This document shows positions 4,910 to 7,948 of a stretch of 7,948 nt of DNA, piece after piece (the first letter of the stretch is position 1; every line of letters starts with the position of its first letter). The DNA is from an uncultured Muribaculaceae bacterium. Lineage in GTDB: Bacteria; Bacteroidota; Bacteroidia; Bacteroidales; Muribaculaceae. A program made the translations under genes and the position numbers. The DNA lies in NCBI GenBank assembly GCA_902494515.1, contig CABUTS010000089.1:1-7948 (forward strand). The letters run 5' to 3'. Below the pieces are notes generated by a model. That model ran no database searches. It had not been told where the DNA came from and saw only the letters and a list, made by a program, of their open reading frames with translations.

Positions 4910-6307
4910 TCAGGAGGGGGAGAAGCGGAGGGGGAGCGGGGTGGGGAGGTCGGTGAAGCCGCCGGGGAAGTCGGGGGCTACGCCGGGGATGCTGCCGGCA
5001 AGGGGGGCGTTGATGTAGGCGGGAGCGCCGTTGATCCAGGTCTGCTCCACGCGGAAGTTGAGGTGCTGACCGGCATAGGGGGTCCAGCCGCAGGGGCTGA
5101 GGACGTTGGAGTTGTCGATGACGTAGTTGCAGTCGGGGTTGATGATGACCAGGTCGGCCATGAAGCCGGCGCGGATGAAGCCGCGGCGGTCGATGCTATA
5201 GAGCCGCGCGGGGTTGGAGCACATTTTCTCAACCACGGTTTCGTAGCTGAAATATCCTTTGCGGGCGAGTTGCAGCATGATGGGGAGGGAGAACTGCACC
5301 GAAGGCATTCCGGAGGCGGAGGTCAGGGCGTTACCCTCCTTCTGGCTCAGAAGATGCGGGGCGTGGTCGGTGGCTATGATGTCGATGCAGCCGTCGGCCA
5401 CGGCGCGGAGGAGCGCCCGGCGGTCGGCTTGGGTTTTGATCGCGGGGTTGCATTTTGTGAGACCGCCGGTGGTCAGCAGCGAGGTGTCGTCGAACATCAG
5501 GTAGTGGGGGCAGGTCTCGGCGGTGATCCGTTTGCTGGTTATGGGAGCGTCGGAGAAGAAATTCAGCTCGTCGGCTGTGGTGACGTGCATCACGTGTAGA
5601 CGCGCGCCGGTTCGTTTGGCGAGTTCCACGGCGTGGCTGGTGGCCTCGATGCAGGCTTCGCGGCTGCGGAGGGTGGAGTGGAGCTCAAGAGGAATCCCCC
5701 CGGGATACTGCGCGGTAAGGCGCTCGCGGTTGGCGGCGATGATCCGTTCGCTCTCGGCATGGCAGGCGATTACCCCGTGGTAGCTGCGGAAGAGCTGCGC
5801 TATGGTGGATTCGTCGTCGACCAGCATATTGCCGGTCGAGGAGCCGAGGAACAGTTTCACGCCCGGCACGCGGGTGAAGTCGGCGCGGAGCAGCTCGTCG
5901 AGATTATCGTGGGTGGCCCCCATGAAGAAGGCGTAGTTTGCGGCGGAAACCTCGGCGGCGCGGGCCATTTTGGCCTCCCAGGCCTCGATGGTGGTGGTGG
6001 CCGGGCGGGTGTTGGGCATGTCGAAGAATGAGGTTACGCCGCCGGCCACGGCGGCGCGGCTCTCCGAGGCGATGTCACCCTTTTCGGTCATTCCCGGGTC
6101 GCGGAAATGGACATGCTCGTCGATGACGCCGGGAAGCACCATCTTCCCTTCGCAGTCCACAACGTCGTAGAGATCGCGGTCGACGTCGCGGAGGTCGATA
6201 CGGCCGTAATCCACGCGGCGAAACATCCCGGTGGATACCTCGATAACGCCGACGAAGCGGAAACCTTCGTTGAAAATCAGGCCGTTGGCAAAGAGAATCG
6301 GTTTCAT
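4910..6307 (-). CDS. pyrC: Dihydroorotase, class I
   Basis: Catalyses the reversible cyclisation of N-carbamoyl-aspartate to dihydroorotate, step three of de novo pyrimidine synthesis, in the cytosol. The 465-residue protein is an amidohydrolase-fold enzyme. VLPGVIDEHVHFRDPG (57-72) carries the metal-binding H65 and H67; FDMPNT (95-100) and GVKLFLGSSTGNMLVD (149-164) are family blocks; CHAES (182-186) holds H183; HVMHVTT (238-244) and CPHYL (266-270) follow; ATDHAPH (312-318) holds the catalytic D314. The length and HVHFRDPG motif fit the class I type rather than the shorter E. coli class II enzyme. The last 35 residues or so are proline- and glycine-rich and look like a lineage-specific tail. 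The start lies 3 nt after the glycosyltransferase stop, so the two genes are co-transcribed and possibly translationally coupled. A dihydropyrimidinase-like role is less likely given these motifs. Confidence 0.93.
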   Translation of the reverse strand: MKPILFANGLIFNEGFRFVGVIEVSTGMFRRVDYGRIDLRDVDRDLYDVVDCEGKMVLPGVIDEHVHFRDPGMTEKGDIASESRAAVAGGVTSFFDMPNTRPATTTIEAWEAKMARAAEVSAANYAFFMGATHDNLDELLRADFTRVPGVKLFLGSSTGNMLVDDESTIAQLFRSYHGVIACHAESERIIAANRERLTAQYPGGIPLELHSTLRSREACIEATSHAVELAKRTGARLHVMHVTTADELNFFSDAPITSKRITAETCPHYLMFDDTSLLTTGGLTKCNPAIKTQADRRALLRAVADGCIDIIATDHAPHLLSQKEGNALTSASGMPSVQFSLPIMLQLARKGYFSYETVVEKMCSNPARLYSIDRRGFIRAGFMADLVIINPDCNYVIDNSNVLSPCGWTPYAGQHLNFRVEQTWINGAPAYINAPLAGSIPGVAPDFPGGFTDLPTPLPLRFSPS

Positions 6308-6310
6308 GTG

Positions 6311-7129
6311 TTATTTTTCTGAAGTTTCAGCAGCTTTCTCCGAAACGGGTGTGTCCGAGGCTGCTTCCCCGCAAGCGGCTGCGGACGCTTTCGGGTATTT
6401 GCGGGTCCAGGAGGAGATTTTCAGACGAATCACGCCGAAGAAGGCCTCGGAGAAGATGCCCGACGACATCTTGGAGATGCCGAGCACGCGGTTTACGAAG
6501 ACGATGGGGACCTCGCCGACGGTGAATCCGCAGCGCACGGCGGTGAATTTCATCTCGATCTGGAAGGCGTAGCCCTTGAAGCGGATCTTGTCCAGCTCCA
6601 TGGTTTCCAGAACGTTGCGGCGGTAGCAGCAGAAGCCGGCGGTGGTGTCCATGATCTTCATGCCGGTGATGGCGCGGACATATTTCGAGGCGAAATAGCT
6701 CATCAGCACGCGCCCCATCGGCCAGTTCACCACATTCACCCCGGTGAGGTAGCGCGAGCCGACAGCCACATCCATCTCGCCGGAGGCTACCGCCTCGCGC
6801 AGGGCCACGAGGTCCTTGGGGTTATGCGAGAAATCGGCGTCCATCTCGAAGATGTAGTTGTATCCGGGGTTCTGCAGGGCGCGCTTGAATCCGGAGATGT
6901 AGGCGGTTCCGAGGCCGAGTTTCCCCTTGCGCTCGAGCAGGTCGATGCGGCCGGGGTGTTCCTCCATTTTTCGCCGTACAATTGCGGCGGTGCCGTCGGG
7001 AGAATTGTCGTCGACGACGAGAATATCGAAGCGTACGGGCAGGTCAAGGACCGCCTCGATGATGGCCGCGGCATTCTCTTTTTCGTTATACATCGGGATG
7101 ATAACCACCGAATCGCTTTTCTGTTCCAT
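6311..7129 (-). CDS. GT2 family glycosyltransferase, polyprenol-phosphate mannose synthase-like
   Basis: Probably transfers a sugar, mannose by family analogy, from a GDP-sugar to polyprenyl phosphate at the cytosolic face of the inner membrane, giving a lipid-linked donor for envelope glycans or protein glycosylation. The 272-residue sequence has DPM1-type motifs in order: VVIIPMYNEKEN (8-19), VVDDNSPDGTA (38-48), RKGKLGLGTAYISGF (67-81), FEMDADFSHNP (94-104) with the DxD metal site D97/D99, GSRY (124-127), DTTAGFCCYRR (161-171), GYAFQIEM (186-193) and EVPIVFVNRVLGISKMS (206-222). There is no C-terminal membrane region, as in the short DPM1-type enzymes, so association with the membrane would be peripheral. 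Residues about 247-272 form an alanine/glutamate-rich tail. The donor and acceptor are inferred, not shown. It is the first gene of an operon with pyrC. Confidence 0.9.
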   Translation of the reverse strand: MEQKSDSVVIIPMYNEKENAAAIIEAVLDLPVRFDILVVDDNSPDGTAAIVRRKMEEHPGRIDLLERKGKLGLGTAYISGFKRALQNPGYNYIFEMDADFSHNPKDLVALREAVASGEMDVAVGSRYLTGVNVVNWPMGRVLMSYFASKYVRAITGMKIMDTTAGFCCYRRNVLETMELDKIRFKGYAFQIEMKFTAVRCGFTVGEVPIVFVNRVLGISKMSSGIFSEAFFGVIRLKISSWTRKYPKASAAACGEAASDTPVSEKAAETSEK

Positions 7130-7144
7130 GGAGTGGGGCGTGTG

Positions 7145-7161
7145 AATCAGTGTGACTGATT
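7145..7161. promoter_or_regulatory. 17-bp palindrome in the glycosyltransferase-pyrC leader
   Basis: AATCAGT (7145-7151) and ACTGATT (7155-7161) are perfect reverse complements around GTG. It falls between the predicted transcription start (about 7178-7181) and the ATG at 7129. It could be an operator or an RNA hairpin ending 15 nt upstream of the start codon. Confidence 0.6.
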
Positions 7162-7184
7162 GTGAGATGGGATGAATTGAGTTA

Positions 7185-7216
7185 CAAAATTACATCGAAG
7201 TTACAGAAACTCCAAA
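7185..7216 (-). promoter_or_regulatory. Promoter for the glycosyltransferase-pyrC operon
   Basis: On the minus strand, TTTG (7216-7213) and TAATTTTG (7192-7185) match -33 and -7, with a 20-nt spacer. The leader to the ATG at 7129 is about 50 nt and carries the 7145-7161 palindrome. Confidence 0.75.
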
Positions 7217-7361
7217 TTTACGGGGAATTTTTTCGGAAATTTTAGCTGCCTGCCTCGTTTTTTTCGCTTTGGACAGGCGTTCCCCGGCGCCAGGCGGCCG
7301 TTTTTTCGCCTCTTCGGGATAAAAATTGCCTAAAAACGGCGGCGGATGAAACTTTTCGGGG

Positions 7362-7380
7362 TAACTTTGCGACAAAGTTA
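7362..7380 (+). promoter_or_regulatory. -7 box within a perfect palindrome upstream of the sigma factor
   Basis: TAACTTTGCGACAAAGTTA has 8-bp perfect arms around CGA. The left arm is a consensus -7 box for the sigma-factor gene, and the right arm covers the expected start of transcription (about 7373-7376). No TTTG is found 18-22 nt upstream (7338-7341 reads GGCG), so the promoter lacks an evident -33 element. The dyad is well placed for a repressor or for autoregulation (inference). Confidence 0.6.
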
Positions 7381-7393
7381 ATGAATGAAAAAA

Positions 7394-7425
7394 GCAACGC
7401 TGTTGATTGATGAAAAGCAACGCTG
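7394..7425 (+). repeat. 9-bp direct repeat marking a 23-bp duplication at the sigma-factor start
   Basis: GCAACGCTG occurs at 7394-7402 and 7417-7425, each preceded by ATGAAAA(AA). Removing one 23-bp period joins the ATG at 7381 in frame to the sigma-factor gene (reading MNEKSNADTQ). In the present sequence the 7381 frame stops after nine codons at a TGA that overlaps the ATG at 7410. Confidence 0.7.
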
Positions 7426-7919
7426 ACACCCAGACGCTCCGCCGGGACTTTGAGGATTTCCTCCGCCAATATGACGGGGTAATCCGCAAGGTATGCTACT
7501 TCTATGCATCCGACGCCGACGACTTCGACGACCTGCATCAGGAGGCGATGATCAACCTCTGGCGGGGCTTCGGACAGTTCCGCGGCGACTCGCGGATTTC
7601 GACGTGGGTCTACCGTGTGAGCCTGAACAGCTGCGTGAGCTACTTCCGGCGCCACAAACGTGGCCGGGAGTCGGTTTCGATCGACAGCGTCGCAGACCTC
7701 GTGGCCGAGGACGACGGGAAAGCCGCCATGCTGCGCCAGATGTACCGCATGATCAACCTTCTGGGCCCCTCCGACAAAGCCATCGTGCTTCTGTGGCTCG
7801 AAGAGCGCTCCTACGAGGAGATCTCCGACATCATGGGCATCGGCCGCAACACGGTGGCTTCGCGCCTTCGCCGCGCCAAAGAGAAGCTCCTGACCTTCCG
7901 CGACGCCGGTTCTCCCTGA
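7410..7919 (+). CDS. ECF-type RNA polymerase sigma factor
   Basis: The 169-residue protein is a sigma-70 family factor of the extracytoplasmic-function type, with only the two core domains. Region 2 spans about 13-82, including DDLHQEAMINLWRGFGQF (40-57, core polymerase binding) and RGDSRISTWVYRVSLNSCVSYFRR (58-81, -10 recognition and melting). Region 4 spans about 105-162, with the helix-turn-helix RSYEEISDIMGIGRNTVASRLRRAKEKL (133-160) for -35 recognition. It would direct polymerase to a specific regulon, unknown here. The start chosen is the ATG at 7410; a TTG at 7407 is in frame, and the ATG at 7381 is out of frame and almost at the transcription start. No anti-sigma gene is visible, but only 29 bases follow the stop, so a partner could lie just outside the window. 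Confidence 0.93.
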   Translation: MKSNADTQTLRRDFEDFLRQYDGVIRKVCYFYASDADDFDDLHQEAMINLWRGFGQFRGDSRISTWVYRVSLNSCVSYFRRHKRGRESVSIDSVADLVAEDDGKAAMLRQMYRMINLLGPSDKAIVLLWLEERSYEEISDIMGIGRNTVASRLRRAKEKLLTFRDAGSP

Positions 7920-7948
7920 TCCCCCGCGGCCGCCGCCTGATCGCCGCC

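Noticed and set aside
4838..5599. 253-codon plus-strand frame opposite pyrC, rich in Gly, Val and Ala
   Set aside because: Antisense shadow of the pyrC 3' half, with low-complexity composition and no domain.
7242..7655. 137-codon minus-strand frame over the sigma-factor 5' half
   Set aside because: Antisense shadow of the region 2 coding sequence; no recognisable motifs.

Overview
The window looks chromosomal and comes from a member of Bacteroidota, order Bacteroidales. A Muribaculaceae-like gut commensal would fit but is not proven. Protein features that point there are a secreted DUF4369/thioredoxin-like protein, a TPR protein with one N-terminal membrane helix, and a class I dihydroorotase downstream of a polyprenol-phosphate mannose synthase-like glycosyltransferase. 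The start sites lack Shine-Dalgarno sequences. Several intergenic regions carry the Bacteroidota promoter pattern (-7 TAnnTTTG, -33 TTTG); in three of them the two boxes are exactly 20 nt apart.

Layout, left to right. Positions 1-51 (minus) hold the first 17 codons of an IS66-family TnpB, so an insertion sequence lies off the left edge. Next to it, about 130-311 is a repeat nest: nine 11/12-bp tandem units, inverted flanks and a 14-bp stem-loop. From about 581 down to 360 (minus) lies a candidate structured small RNA. It has a -7 box at its 5' end, a rod-shaped hand fold with a symmetric central bubble resembling 6S RNA, and a canonical intrinsic terminator. About 215 bases of AT-rich DNA without a recognisable gene follow. 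A minus-strand pair comes next: the membrane-anchored TPR protein gene (1765-2451), then panB (811-1632), with a GC-rich hairpin between them. Back-to-back promoters at about 2595-2673 drive this pair leftward and cytidine deaminase (cdd, 2768-3244) rightward.

Then come a secreted DUF4369/TlpA-like protein with a single-cysteine active site (3340-4569), two adjoining short tandem arrays (4580-4659), a terminator, and tRNA-Ala(GGC) on the minus strand with its own promoter. A minus-strand operon follows: a GT2 polyprenol-phosphate mannosyltransferase-like gene (6311-7129) and, 3 nt downstream, dihydroorotase (pyrC, 4910-6307). The right end carries an ECF-type sigma factor (7410-7919, plus). 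Its -7 box is one arm of a perfect palindrome, and its start codon region contains a 23-bp duplication.

The genes do not form one pathway. They cover coenzyme A precursor synthesis (panB), pyrimidine synthesis and salvage (pyrC, cdd), envelope or glycan work (glycosyltransferase, DUF4369 protein), translation (tRNA) and transcription control (ECF sigma, candidate 6S-like RNA). I do not see a defence system, CRISPR array or biosynthetic cluster. The most notable unexplained elements are the candidate 6S-like RNA, the repeat nest beside the insertion sequence, and the palindrome and duplication at the sigma-factor start.
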